This document shows, piece after piece, positions 34,613 through 42,094 of a stretch of 63,138 nt of DNA. A model generated the notes under the pieces. The model was given only the letters and a program-made list of their open reading frames with translations. It ran no database searches and was not told where the DNA came from. The DNA comes from an uncultured Prevotellaceae bacterium (GTDB taxonomy: Bacteria; Bacteroidota; Bacteroidia; Bacteroidales; Bacteroidaceae). Position 1 is the stretch's first letter; the number at the start of each line of letters is the position of its first letter. Location of the stretch: NCBI GenBank assembly GCA_902788605.1, contig CADAKX010000020.1:1-63138 (forward strand), read 5' to 3'. Made by a program: the position numbers and the translations under genes.

Positions 34613-36877
34613 ATGGTACCTGTAGAATGTTATTTTGTGCTGAGTGCACTGCTGTTCTTCATCGGCGTCTATGGTTTCGTCACCCGTCGCAACCTCATCG
34701 CTATGCTCATCTCTATCGAGCTGGTGCTCAATGCCGTTGATATCAACTTCGCAGCGTTCAACCGCCTGCTGTTCCCCGGTGAGCTCGAGGGCTTCTTCAT
34801 GACTCTCTTCTCAATCGGTGTGAGTGCAGCCGAGAGTGCTGTGGCTATCGCGATTATTATTAATGTGTTCCGCAACTTCAAGAGTGACAGCGTGGACGCT
34901 ATTTATTTGATTCTGCTTCTGCCGCTGCTGTCCTTCCTCGTGTTAGGACTGGCTGGCATGAAGATGCAGCACAAGACTGCTGGACTCATCGGCACTTGCT
35001 CGCTGTCGCTGGTTACTGTTCTGTCTTACCTCACGGCCATCACTTATTTCACGGCCCCCCGTACGGCAGAAGGTATCTTCCAGACCATCGTTCCCTTCAA
35101 CTTCACCTGGTTGCCTCTGGGTAATCTTCACTTCGACATGGGTATCCTTCTGGATCCTATCTCGGTGATGATGCTCGTGGTCATCTCAACCGTGTCGTTG
35201 ATGGTTCACATCTACTCATTCGGCTATATGCACGGTGAGAAAGGTTTCCAGCGTTACTACGCTTTCCTAAGCCTCTTCACCATGTCAATGCTGGGCTTGG
35301 TTTTGGCCACCAACATCTTCCAGATGTACATGTTCTGGGAGCTCGTGGGTGTATCATCTTACCTGCTCATCGGCTTCTACTATCCTTTGAAGCCCGCCAT
35401 TGCAGCCAGTAAGAAAGCTTTCATCGTGACCCGCTTTGCCGATATGTTCTTCCTGATTGGTATTCTGACCTTCGGCTATTACACCGATTCGTTCAGCTTC
35501 TCGTTTGCTGGTGATATCGTGATGGGGCAGGGCACCACACCTTTCATCGAGGGCAATATGGCCAAGGCTGTTGCCGCAGGTGGCTTTATCCTGCCTACGG
35601 CTCTGGTGCTGATGTTCATCGGTGGTGCCGGTAAGAGTGCTATGTTCCCCTTGCACATCTGGCTTCCCGATGCCATGGAGGGTCCCACACCTGTGTCTGC
35701 ACTCATCCACGCTGCTACGATGGTGGTGGCTGGTGTGTTCCAGATTGCACGTATGTTCCCCCTCTGGATTGAGTATGCCCCTGAGGCTATGTCGATTGTG
35801 GTATGGGTAGGTGTCATCACCGCCTTCTATGCAGCTGCTGTGGCTTGCGCCCAGAGCGATATCAAGCGTGTGCTGGCCTTCTCGACCATTTCTCAGATTG
35901 CCTTCATGATGGTGGCCCTCGGCGTATCGCTGCCCGGTCATCACGGCGCTCTGCTTGACAACCACGCACAGCTGGGTTATATGGCTGGCATGTTCCACCT
36001 CTTCACCCACGCTATGTTCAAGGCCTGTCTGTTCTTGGGTGCCGGCTGTATCATCCATGCCGTTCACTCTAACGAGATGGCCCTGATGGGTGGTCTGCGC
36101 AAGTATATGCCTATTACCCACATCACCTTCCTCATCTCATGTCTGGCCATTGCCGGTATTCCATTTTTCTCGGGCTTCAGCTCAAAGGATGAGATTATTA
36201 CCGCCTGCATGGCCTACAGTCCTGTGGTGGGTTGGATCATGACGGGTATCGCTGCTATGACAGCTTTCTATATGTTCCGTCTGTACTACGGTATCTTCTG
36301 GGGTACGGAGAACAAGGAGGCTCATGCACACCATACACCTCACGAGGCTCCGCTCACCATGACCCTGCCTCTCATTGTGCTTTGTGTTATCACCGTTGGC
36401 GTGGGTGTTTATTCTACGCTGGCAGGCTTCCTGGATTGGGGTGGCAGTTTTGGTTCGTTCGTATCGGCTGCCGGTACCGACTATACCATCCACTTCGACA
36501 CCCAGATTGCTGCCACCTCTACGGTCATCGCCATTCTGAGCATTTGTCTGGCCACCTATATTTATAAAGGTGAGAGTCAGCCCATTGCCGACCGCCTGTA
36601 TAAGACGTTCCCCAAGTTGCACCGCGCAGCCTACAAGCGTTTCTATCAAGACGAGATTTGGCAGTTTGTCACCCATCGCATCATCTTCCGTTGCGTTTCT
36701 ACGCCCATTGCCTGGTTCGACCGCCATATTGTTGACGGTACGTTCAACTTCCTAGCTTGGGGTGCCAACGAGGGCGGCGAGAGTCTGCGTGCTTGGCAGA
36801 GTGGCGACGTGCGTAAGTATGCCGTTTGGTTCCTCACCGGCACAGTGGCATTAACATTAATCCTATTAGCTCTGTAA
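34613..36877 (+). CDS. nuoKL: nuoK and nuoL joined in one frame
   Basis: The 754-residue frame contains an almost whole NuoK (about 1-97, three helices, with conserved Glu36 in SIELVLN and Glu72 in SAAESAVA). It runs straight into NuoL from about residue 98 (YLILLLPLLSFLVLG). NuoL is otherwise complete, with FWELVGVSSYLLIG, the lysine in GAGKSAMFPLHIWLPDAMEGPTPVS and the long C-terminal lateral helix. Normally these are two genes. Here the last few NuoK codons, its stop, the gap and the first NuoL codons are missing, at about nt 34896-34906. NuoK and NuoL are not neighbours in the assembled complex (order K-N-M-L), so a direct fusion is structurally awkward. A real deletion or an assembly dropout is likely. 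Confidence 0.9.
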   Translation: MVPVECYFVLSALLFFIGVYGFVTRRNLIAMLISIELVLNAVDINFAAFNRLLFPGELEGFFMTLFSIGVSAAESAVAIAIIINVFRNFKSDSVDAIYLILLLPLLSFLVLGLAGMKMQHKTAGLIGTCSLSLVTVLSYLTAITYFTAPRTAEGIFQTIVPFNFTWLPLGNLHFDMGILLDPISVMMLVVISTVSLMVHIYSFGYMHGEKGFQRYYAFLSLFTMSMLGLVLATNIFQMYMFWELVGVSSYLLIGFYYPLKPAIAASKKAFIVTRFADMFFLIGILTFGYYTDSFSFSFAGDIVMGQGTTPFIEGNMAKAVAAGGFILPTALVLMFIGGAGKSAMFPLHIWLPDAMEGPTPVSALIHAATMVVAGVFQIARMFPLWIEYAPEAMSIVVWVGVITAFYAAAVACAQSDIKRVLAFSTISQIAFMMVALGVSLPGHHGALLDNHAQLGYMAGMFHLFTHAMFKACLFLGAGCIIHAVHSNEMALMGGLRKYMPITHITFLISCLAIAGIPFFSGFSSKDEIITACMAYSPVVGWIMTGIAAMTAFYMFRLYYGIFWGTENKEAHAHHTPHEAPLTMTLPLIVLCVITVGVGVYSTLAGFLDWGGSFGSFVSAAGTDYTIHFDTQIAATSTVIAILSICLATYIYKGESQPIADRLYKTFPKLHRAAYKRFYQDEIWQFVTHRIIFRCVSTPIAWFDRHIVDGTFNFLAWGANEGGESLRAWQSGDVRKYAVWFLTGTVALTLILLAL

Positions 36878-36899
36878 TTATAAGAAAGGAATAACGATT

Positions 36900-38408
36900 A
36901 TGAATATATTAAGTTTATTCGTTTTGATTCCCGCCCTGATGCTTCTGGGATTGTGGATTGCCCGCAACCTCAACCAGGTGCGTGGCGTGATGGTGGCCGG
37001 CTCATCAATGTTGCTGGCGCTGTCAATCTGGCTTTGCTATTATTTTGTGACCGAGCGTAATGCAGGTAACGATGCAGAGATGCTGCTCGTGGCCTCTACA
37101 CCTTGGTTCAAACCCTTGAATATTGCCTACAGCGTTGGTGTTGACGGTATCTCGGTGGTCATGCTGCTCCTGTCGAGCATCATCGTGTTCACCGGTACCT
37201 TCGCCTCATGGCAGCTGAAGCCCATGACCAAGGAGTATTTCCTTTGGTTCACCCTCCTTTCTACGGGTGTCTACGGCTTCTTTATCTGCACCGACATGTT
37301 CACCATGTTCATGTTCTATGAGGTAGCCCTGATTCCCATGTACCTGCTGATTGGCGTGTGGGGTAGTGGACGCAAGGAGTACTCGGCCATGAAACTTACC
37401 CTGATGCTGATGGGTGGCTCGGCCCTGTTGATTCTCGGTGTGCTGGGTATCTATTACTTCAGCGGACACACCACGATGAACGTTAACGAGATTGCTGCTA
37501 TGCACAACATCCCCGAGGAGGTTCAGAACGCCTTCTTCCCCTTCATCTTCATCGGTTTCGGTGTGCTGGGTGCACTGTTTCCCTTCCATACATGGAGCCC
37601 TGATGGTCATGCTTCTGCGCCTACAGCAGTATCAATGCTCCACGCAGGCGTGTTGATGAAGCTTGGTGGCTACGGCTGTTTTCGCCTGGCCATGTATCTG
37701 CTGCCCGACGCTGCACAGAACCTGTCTTGGATCTTCCTGATCCTCACCACCATCTCGGTGGTCTATGGTGCCCTGAGCGCTTGCGTGCAGACCGACCTGA
37801 AGTACATCAACGCCTATTCGTCGGTGTCACACTGCGGACTGGTGCTCTTCGCTCTGCTCATGATGCAGAAGACCGCCTGCACGGGTGCTATCCTTCAGAT
37901 GCTCTCACACGGTTTGATGACCGCCCTCTTCTTCGCCCTCATCGGTATGATCTATGGACGTACCCACACCCGCGACATCCGCGAGTTGGCAGGCCTGATG
38001 AAGATTATGCCTTTCCTGGCTGTGGGCTATGTCATTGCCGGTTTGGCCAACCTGGGTCTGCCCGGTTTCTCAGGCTTCATTGCCGAGATGACCATCTTCG
38101 TTGGCTCGTTTAGTGCTGGCGAGATGGCTGGCGACCCCTCATCGTCGTTCCGCATGGTGGCCACCATCATTGCTTGTACGTCGATTGTCGTTACCGCAGT
38201 CTACATCCTGCGTGTGGTAGGCAAGATTCTGTATGGGGAAGTAGAGAACAAGCACTTCCTGGAACTCACCGATGCCTCATGGGATGAGCGCGTGGCTGTA
38301 TGCTGCCTCATTTTCTGTGTGGCTGGTCTGGGTTGCGCTCCCTTCTTCTTCTGCGATATGATCTCGCCCTCAGTAGGAAATATCTTAAGTTCAATTGGAG
38401 TCATGTAA
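36900..38408 (+). CDS. nuoM: NADH-quinone oxidoreductase subunit M
   Basis: An antiporter-like proton-pumping subunit. The 502-residue protein has about 14 helices. The functional glutamate lies in MFMFYEVALIPMYLLIG (about residue 140). The key lysine region is FGVLGALFPFHTWSPDGHASAPTAVSM, and a second half has AGLANLGLPGFSGFIAEM. It is intact, in contrast to its neighbours nuoKL and nuoN. Its ATG lies 22 nt after the nuoKL stop. Confidence 0.96.
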   Translation: MNILSLFVLIPALMLLGLWIARNLNQVRGVMVAGSSMLLALSIWLCYYFVTERNAGNDAEMLLVASTPWFKPLNIAYSVGVDGISVVMLLLSSIIVFTGTFASWQLKPMTKEYFLWFTLLSTGVYGFFICTDMFTMFMFYEVALIPMYLLIGVWGSGRKEYSAMKLTLMLMGGSALLILGVLGIYYFSGHTTMNVNEIAAMHNIPEEVQNAFFPFIFIGFGVLGALFPFHTWSPDGHASAPTAVSMLHAGVLMKLGGYGCFRLAMYLLPDAAQNLSWIFLILTTISVVYGALSACVQTDLKYINAYSSVSHCGLVLFALLMMQKTACTGAILQMLSHGLMTALFFALIGMIYGRTHTRDIRELAGLMKIMPFLAVGYVIAGLANLGLPGFSGFIAEMTIFVGSFSAGEMAGDPSSSFRMVATIIACTSIVVTAVYILRVVGKILYGEVENKHFLELTDASWDERVAVCCLIFCVAGLGCAPFFFCDMISPSVGNILSSIGVM

Positions 38409-38421
38409 AGGAGGAAAAGAA

Positions 38422-39833
38422 ATGGATTACAGTCAATTTTTGAATATGATTCCCGAGGCAACCCTGATGTTTTGAGCAAGAGCCCCCGCAAGACCCACGT
38501 GCTGAGCATTCTCACCGGCGCTCTGCTGCTGTGTCAGTTGGTGCCCTGCTTCATGGCCCAGCCCGCCACTGCCTTCGGAGGCTTGTATGTTTCGTCGGCC
38601 ATCGTCAATGTGATGAAGACCGTGCTCACCCTGGGCACCTTCATCGTTGTCGTGATGTCGCAGTCGTGGATCAACAACAACGCCACCAAGATCTCTGGCG
38701 AGTTCTATCTGCTGGTCATCTCAACACTCCTGGGTATGTATATGATGATGTCTTCAGGACATTTCCTCATGTTCTTCCTCGGACTCGAAATGGCATCCGT
38801 GCCCATGGCCTGCCTCGTGGCCTTCGACCGCTACAAGCAGAAGTCAGCAGAGGCCGCTGCCAAGTACATCCTCACAGCCACCTTCTCGAGCGGCGTCATG
38901 CTCTATGGCATCTCGTTCCTCTATGGTGCTGTAGGCACATTGTATTTCGATGATATGGCCGCACAGATTCAGCTCACCCCGCTCACCGTTATGGGTATGG
39001 TGTTCTTCTTCAGCGGACTCGGTTTCAAGATCTCGCTGGTGCCCTTCCACTTCTGGACGGCCGACACCTACGAGGGCGCTCCCACACCCGTCACCGGATA
39101 TCTGAGCGTTGTGTCAAAGGGTGCGGCCACCCTCACGCTGGCCATCATTCTGATGCACGTCTTCGGACGTCTTGTTGACCTATGGCAGCCCCTGCTCTGG
39201 ATTGTCATCATGCTCACCATCACCGTGGGCAACCTCATGGCCATCCGTCAGAGCGAGTTGAAGCGCTTTATGGCCTTCTCGTCAATCTCGCAGGCAGGCT
39301 ATATCATGCTGGCCGTGGTGGGCAACAGCACCGCCAGTCTCACCGCCCTCACATTCTACGTGCTGGTTTACGTGGCAGCCAACATGGCCGTCTTCACCGT
39401 TATCAGCACCGTAGAGGAGAACAATGGTGGCAAGACCCAGATGAATGCCTATAACGGTCTCTATCAGACCAACCCCAAGTTGGCTCTGCTCATGACCCTT
39501 GCACTCTTCTCTTTGGCAGGCATTCCTCCCTTTGCAGGTATGTTCTCAAAGTTCTTTGTATTTATGGCAGCTGTTGGTGGTCACGAAAGTGCCCCCTTCT
39601 GGCCCTATTTCGTTGTGTTCATCGCCCTCATCAATACGGTGGTCAGCTTGTATTACTACTTGCTCATCGTCAAGGCTATGTACATCACCAAGGAAGAGAA
39701 CCCTCTGCCCACCTTCCGTAATGGTGCTGCCATCAACTGGAGCCTCGCCATTTGCACCGCGGGCATTTTGCTCTTCGGCATCTGCTCTTGCATCTACGAG
39801 TGGATTGACAAGGCTGCTGTTGCATTACTGTAA
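38422..39833 (+). pseudogene. nuoN: nuoN with N-terminal deletion/frameshift
   Basis: Antiporter-like subunit N, which contacts NuoK. Translation from ATG 38422, preceded by AAAGGAGG, gives MDYSQFLNMIPEATLMF and meets TGA at 38473. The rest of NuoN continues in the -1 frame from 38472 (SKSPRKTHVLSIL) to 39833 without further interruption, with NuoN motifs such as SGEFYLLVIST, FLGLEMASVPMA and LVPFHFWTADTYEGAPTPV. The pattern fits loss of roughly 35-40 nt encoding most of the first membrane helix. A start at TTG 38472 would give a 453-residue protein lacking that helix. The clean remainder suggests a very recent lesion or a sequencing/assembly gap. Confidence 0.85.
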
Positions 39834-39876
39834 ATACGTTCATGGCTTAGATTAATAGCCATCTGTTGTATATTTC

Positions 39877-39920
39877 AAAGAAAAAGGTATATAAGTCATT
39901 TATATACCTTTTTCTTTTTT
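39877..39920 (+). terminator. nuo operon terminator
   Basis: Perfect 17-bp arms at 39877-39893 and 39901-39917 with a 7-nt loop and a pyrimidine/T-rich tail (CTTTTTT). The A-rich 5' arm makes it potentially bidirectional, serving the minus-strand unit that starts with the B12 riboswitch. Confidence 0.92.
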
Positions 39921-39934
39921 ATCATATAAATTAG

Positions 39935-39986
39935 ACCGCACTCTAACACTTTTTAGAGTACAGTGGAATAATTGTTGGAGTGCAGT
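39935..39986. repeat. imperfect inverted repeat downstream of the 29-aa gene
   Basis: ACCGCACTCTAAC at 39935-39947 and GTTGGAGTGCAGT at 39974-39986 pair over 13 positions with two mismatches. A small inner hairpin ACTCTAA / TTAGAGT is nested on the left side. It lies just past the stop of the minus-strand 29-aa gene and may fold at the 3' end of the B12-controlled transcript. No T-tract is seen. Confidence 0.4.
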
Positions 39987-40010
39987 GAAAAACAAAGAGG
40001 TCTGTATATA

Positions 40011-40100
40011 CTAATCTTTATGGTTGTAGTATCTGACGATACATGCAACACCAATGATAGTGACAACAAATTCTGATGCAACAATTGCAATATAATACAT
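40011..40100 (-). CDS. 29-residue putative membrane peptide
   Basis: An unannotated small open frame: ATG at 40100, TAG at 40011-40013. The product begins MYYIAIVASEFVVTIIGVAC and ends IVRYYNHKD. It has one hydrophobic helix of about 20 residues with an acidic residue inside (Glu10) and a basic C-terminal tail, fitting an inner-membrane peptide with its C-terminus in the cytoplasm. It begins 18 nt after the stop of the flavodoxin-like gene on the same strand, so it should be in the cobalamin-riboswitch transcript. I do not recognise a family. The support is codon-like composition, position and membrane-helix character, so this is a candidate and not a proven gene. Confidence 0.5.
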   Translation of the reverse strand: MYYIAIVASEFVVTIIGVACIVRYYNHKD

Positions 40101-40118
40101 AGTAGTATAGTTTTAAGG

Positions 40119-40514
40119 TTATAGATTTGGTGAGATAGAAGAAATCCAGTTGTCCAGAGAATATTGTGGCGTATTATCTTGGAATCGAATTCCTATAATA
40201 TGGGCCTGATTCTCCCGAAGCTGACTACATAGTTTGTTTGTTTCATGGCTTGCGCTGGAGCCTAGTGCCACCAATACTGCGATGTTCTTGCCACTAAGGT
40301 TAGTTTGTGTCAAAGTCTGACAACCCCATTGCCAGTGGGGCGTCAATTCTCCGTTCTTTTGAAACTCTACAGCAAGAACGAAACTGCGGCAACTCTCAAT
40401 TTGCCTGCTATTCACACTCTGTACGCTGACGGTCTCAGCGCCAAGTTTGTCGGCTATCTCTTCAGCAATAGCCTGACAACTGTCGTACACGACGACGATT
40501 GATTCATGTTTCAT
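40119..40514 (-). CDS. degenerate flavodoxin-like protein under B12 riboswitch
   Basis: A 131-residue single-domain protein with flavodoxin-like order: beta-1 SIVVVYDSCQAIAEEIA, a central WQWGCQTLTQTNLSGKNIAV resembling the flavodoxin DDWESG...LSGKKVA segment, then LVALGSS and a C-terminal helix. The phosphate-binding loop TxTGxT that holds FMN is replaced by YDSCQA, so normal FMN binding is doubtful. ATG 40514 is preferred over an in-frame GTG at 40520. A cobalamin riboswitch lies upstream (40581-40730), so expression should fall when B12 is abundant. A role as a reductant or chaperone in corrinoid metabolism is possible but is inference. Confidence 0.65.
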   Translation of the reverse strand: MKHESIVVVYDSCQAIAEEIADKLGAETVSVQSVNSRQIESCRSFVLAVEFQKNGELTPHWQWGCQTLTQTNLSGKNIAVLVALGSSASHETNKLCSQLRENQAHIIGIRFQDNTPQYSLDNWISSISPNL

Positions 40515-40580
40515 ACCCACAAAAATTTAGTTTTCGCTTTGTGAACTTACATCGAGAACACTTAGCATAATTTCAATAAA

Positions 40581-40755
40581 GGCTGGTCTTCAGACTTTAC
40601 TCCACTCCCAAGCGCCTTCTCACCCAAGTGGGCAATGGCATTCTGCTTAAGAGCCATAATGGAGTTCACTGCTGCGGGACAGTCGGAGATTCTCACTCAC
40701 ATTCCCAATTAAGCACAGCTAAGTGCACCTTTAATGGCGACTCATTATTGAGTCA
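40581..40755 (-). ncRNA. cobalamin (B12) riboswitch
   Basis: Read on the minus strand, the leader shows the order of conserved cobalamin-riboswitch elements. An AGGTGCACTT start (plus 40721-40730) is followed by AATTGGGAATGTGAGTGAGA and GACTGTCCCGCAGCAGTGAA. Next comes a B12-box-like TGCCATTGCCC...GAGAAGGCGC, and last AAGTCTGAAGACCAGCC (plus 40581-40597), which matches the canonical AGTCCGGAGACCTGCC 3' element. A -7 promoter box lies at 40761-40768. About 65 nt separate the aptamer from the flavodoxin-like gene's ATG, with no obvious terminator, so control of translation is more likely than attenuation. Confidence 0.9.
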
Positions 40756-40760
40756 CGTTG

Positions 40761-40768
40761 CAAAGATA
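40761..40768 (-). promoter_or_regulatory. promoter of B12 riboswitch transcript, -7 box
   Basis: Minus-strand TATCTTTG followed by CA, just upstream of the aptamer. No clear -33 TTTG was seen at 19-21 bp. Confidence 0.7.
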
Positions 40769-40879
40769 ATACATTTTTTTGTAACAGCATCATGAAATGC
40801 CCAAAAAGTTTCGATAGACCTGTGTGGTATTAGGCTCTGCAGAAAAAAGCCAATGTTCAAGAAAAAAGTGGATTCAAAA

Positions 40880-40911
40880 TTTGTTGATATCAAAAAAAAT
40901 AACTACCTTTG
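40880..40911 (+). promoter_or_regulatory. tRNA-Thr/tRNA-Gly promoter
   Basis: -33 TTTG 40880-40883, 20 bp, -7 TACCTTTG 40904-40911, 20 nt before tRNA-Thr. A textbook Bacteroidota promoter. Confidence 0.85.
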
Positions 40912-40931
40912 CACCCGCAAAACAAAAGGTT

Positions 40932-41004
<73 letters not shown>

Positions 41005-41066
41005 CATCAAGAAGAAAATAATAGGGGTAAAGAAATGCCCCTTTTTTGTTTTTACGTCTATAAAAT

Positions 41067-41139
41067 GCGGAATTAGCTCAGTTGGTAGAGCATTGGCTTC
41101 CCAAGCCGAGGGTCGCGGGTTCGAGTCCCGTATTCCGCT
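41067..41139 (+). tRNA. tRNA-Gly (CCC anticodon)
   Basis: 73 nt. Acceptor GCGGAAT/ATTCCGC, anticodon loop TTCCCAA (anticodon CCC), T arm GCGGG-TTCGAGT-CCCGT. CCA is not encoded. The SPOUT methyltransferase ATG follows only 9 nt after the tRNA end, so that mRNA may begin by processing of the tRNA transcript. Confidence 0.97.
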
Positions 41140-41148
41140 CATTTTATC

Positions 41149-41943
41149 ATGGAACAACAGTTTATCTCCAGTCTACAGAATCAAAAAGTAAAGCAATTAG
41201 TATTGCTTCAACAGAAATCTTCGGAACGTCGTCGTACGGGCCTATTTGTGGTTGAAGGTGTTCGTGAGATGGGGCATTGTATGCGAGCTGGCTATGAAAT
41301 AGATAGCATCTATTATTGTGCATCTCTTTTTTCTGATTTGGATTTGTTGCAGGATATAAAGAATGTTTATGAGGTGACGCAACAGGTCTACGAGAAGATT
41401 GCTTATCGCGGGAGCACAGAAGGACTGTTGGCTGTGGTGAAGTCCAAGAACCACAGCCTGGAAGGATTGAATCTGCCAGAGAATCCCCTGATTATCATTC
41501 TTGAGAGTGTCGAGAAGCCTGGTAACCTTGGAGCTGTGCTACGTTCGGCCGATGCAGCGGGAGCAGATGCAGTTATCGTCTGTGACCCGCTGACGGATCT
41601 CTATAATCCCAATTTGATTCGAGCTAGTATTGGTGCGTTATTCACGGTGCCAACTGTTGCTACGAGTAATGTAGAGTGTATTGCATTTCTGAAAGAGCGT
41701 GGCATAAAAATATTGACGGCTCAACTTCAGGATTCTGAGTTCTATTACGACATGGATATGACTTGCGGAACAGCTATTGTGATGGGGACAGAAGCCACAG
41801 GTCTAACGGATGAGTGGCGTCGCGCCGCCGATGCTCACATTCGCATACCTATGTGTGGCCAATTAGATTCACTCAATGTTTCCGTCTCGGCCGCAGTTCT
41901 ACTATTTGAGGCAGTAAGACAAAGAATGGGAAGTACCGGTTGA
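41149..41943 (+). CDS. SPOUT-class RNA 2'-O-methyltransferase (TrmH/SpoU family)
   Basis: Transfers a methyl group to ribose 2'-OH of rRNA or tRNA. The 264-residue protein has an N-terminal substrate-binding domain (about 1-100) and a knotted SPOUT domain. Motif 1 is VEKPGNLGAVLRSADAAG, motif 2 IVMGTEATGL and motif 3 RIPMCGQLDSLNVSVSAAV. It resembles TsnR/RlmB-type rRNA enzymes, and the target is not determinable. It starts 9 nt after tRNA-Gly with no promoter between. Its last codons form the left arm of an 18-bp hairpin. Confidence 0.9.
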   Translation: MEQQFISSLQNQKVKQLVLLQQKSSERRRTGLFVVEGVREMGHCMRAGYEIDSIYYCASLFSDLDLLQDIKNVYEVTQQVYEKIAYRGSTEGLLAVVKSKNHSLEGLNLPENPLIIILESVEKPGNLGAVLRSADAAGADAVIVCDPLTDLYNPNLIRASIGALFTVPTVATSNVECIAFLKERGIKILTAQLQDSEFYYDMDMTCGTAIVMGTEATGLTDEWRRAADAHIRIPMCGQLDSLNVSVSAAVLLFEAVRQRMGSTG

Positions 41944-41963
41944 TGCTTCCCATTCTTTGTCTT
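41916..41963. terminator. 18-bp hairpin spanning the methyltransferase stop
   Basis: Perfect arms at 41916-41933 and 41946-41963 with a 12-nt loop that contains the TGA stop. The right arm also overlaps the stop codon of the convergent 42-aa gene. There is no long T-run, so termination would rely on the hairpin alone or on another factor. Confidence 0.6.
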
Positions 41964-42090
41964 AAAGTGCTTCGTCATCAGGACGTTCAATATGTGGTTT
42001 CGCTTTAGGCAGATGGCGCTTTTTTCTAAGCCATGCTTCCTTGCGGGCCTCGTAGTCCGCCTGATGTTTTTCTAGATATCCGTCTGCCAT
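41962..42090 (-). CDS. 42-residue conserved-type basic protein
   Basis: A small frame with ATG at 42090 and TAA at 41962-41964. The product is MADGYLEKHQADYEARKEAW followed by LRKKRHLP and ending in PHIERPDDEAL. It is highly charged with a helical N-terminal half (YLEKHQADYEARKEAWLRKK) and has no membrane segment. It begins 4 nt after the DUF4270 stop, so it is the last gene of the synthase-like/DUF4270 unit. The regular codon structure and tight spacing support a real gene. The function is unknown. Confidence 0.7.
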   Translation of the reverse strand: MADGYLEKHQADYEARKEAWLRKKRHLPKAKPHIERPDDEAL

Positions 42091-42094
42091 AGTG

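Noticed and set aside
38460-38480. Programmed -1 frameshift in nuoN
   Set aside because: No slippery heptamer (the site is ATG TTT TGA), no downstream stimulator was seen, and the missing helix residues cannot be restored by shifting frame, so deletion is the better explanation.
40581-40755. T-box or tRNA-like element near the tRNA genes
   Set aside because: The conserved order and the AAGTCTGAAGACCAGCC element fit a cobalamin riboswitch on the minus strand, and no T-box sequence is present.
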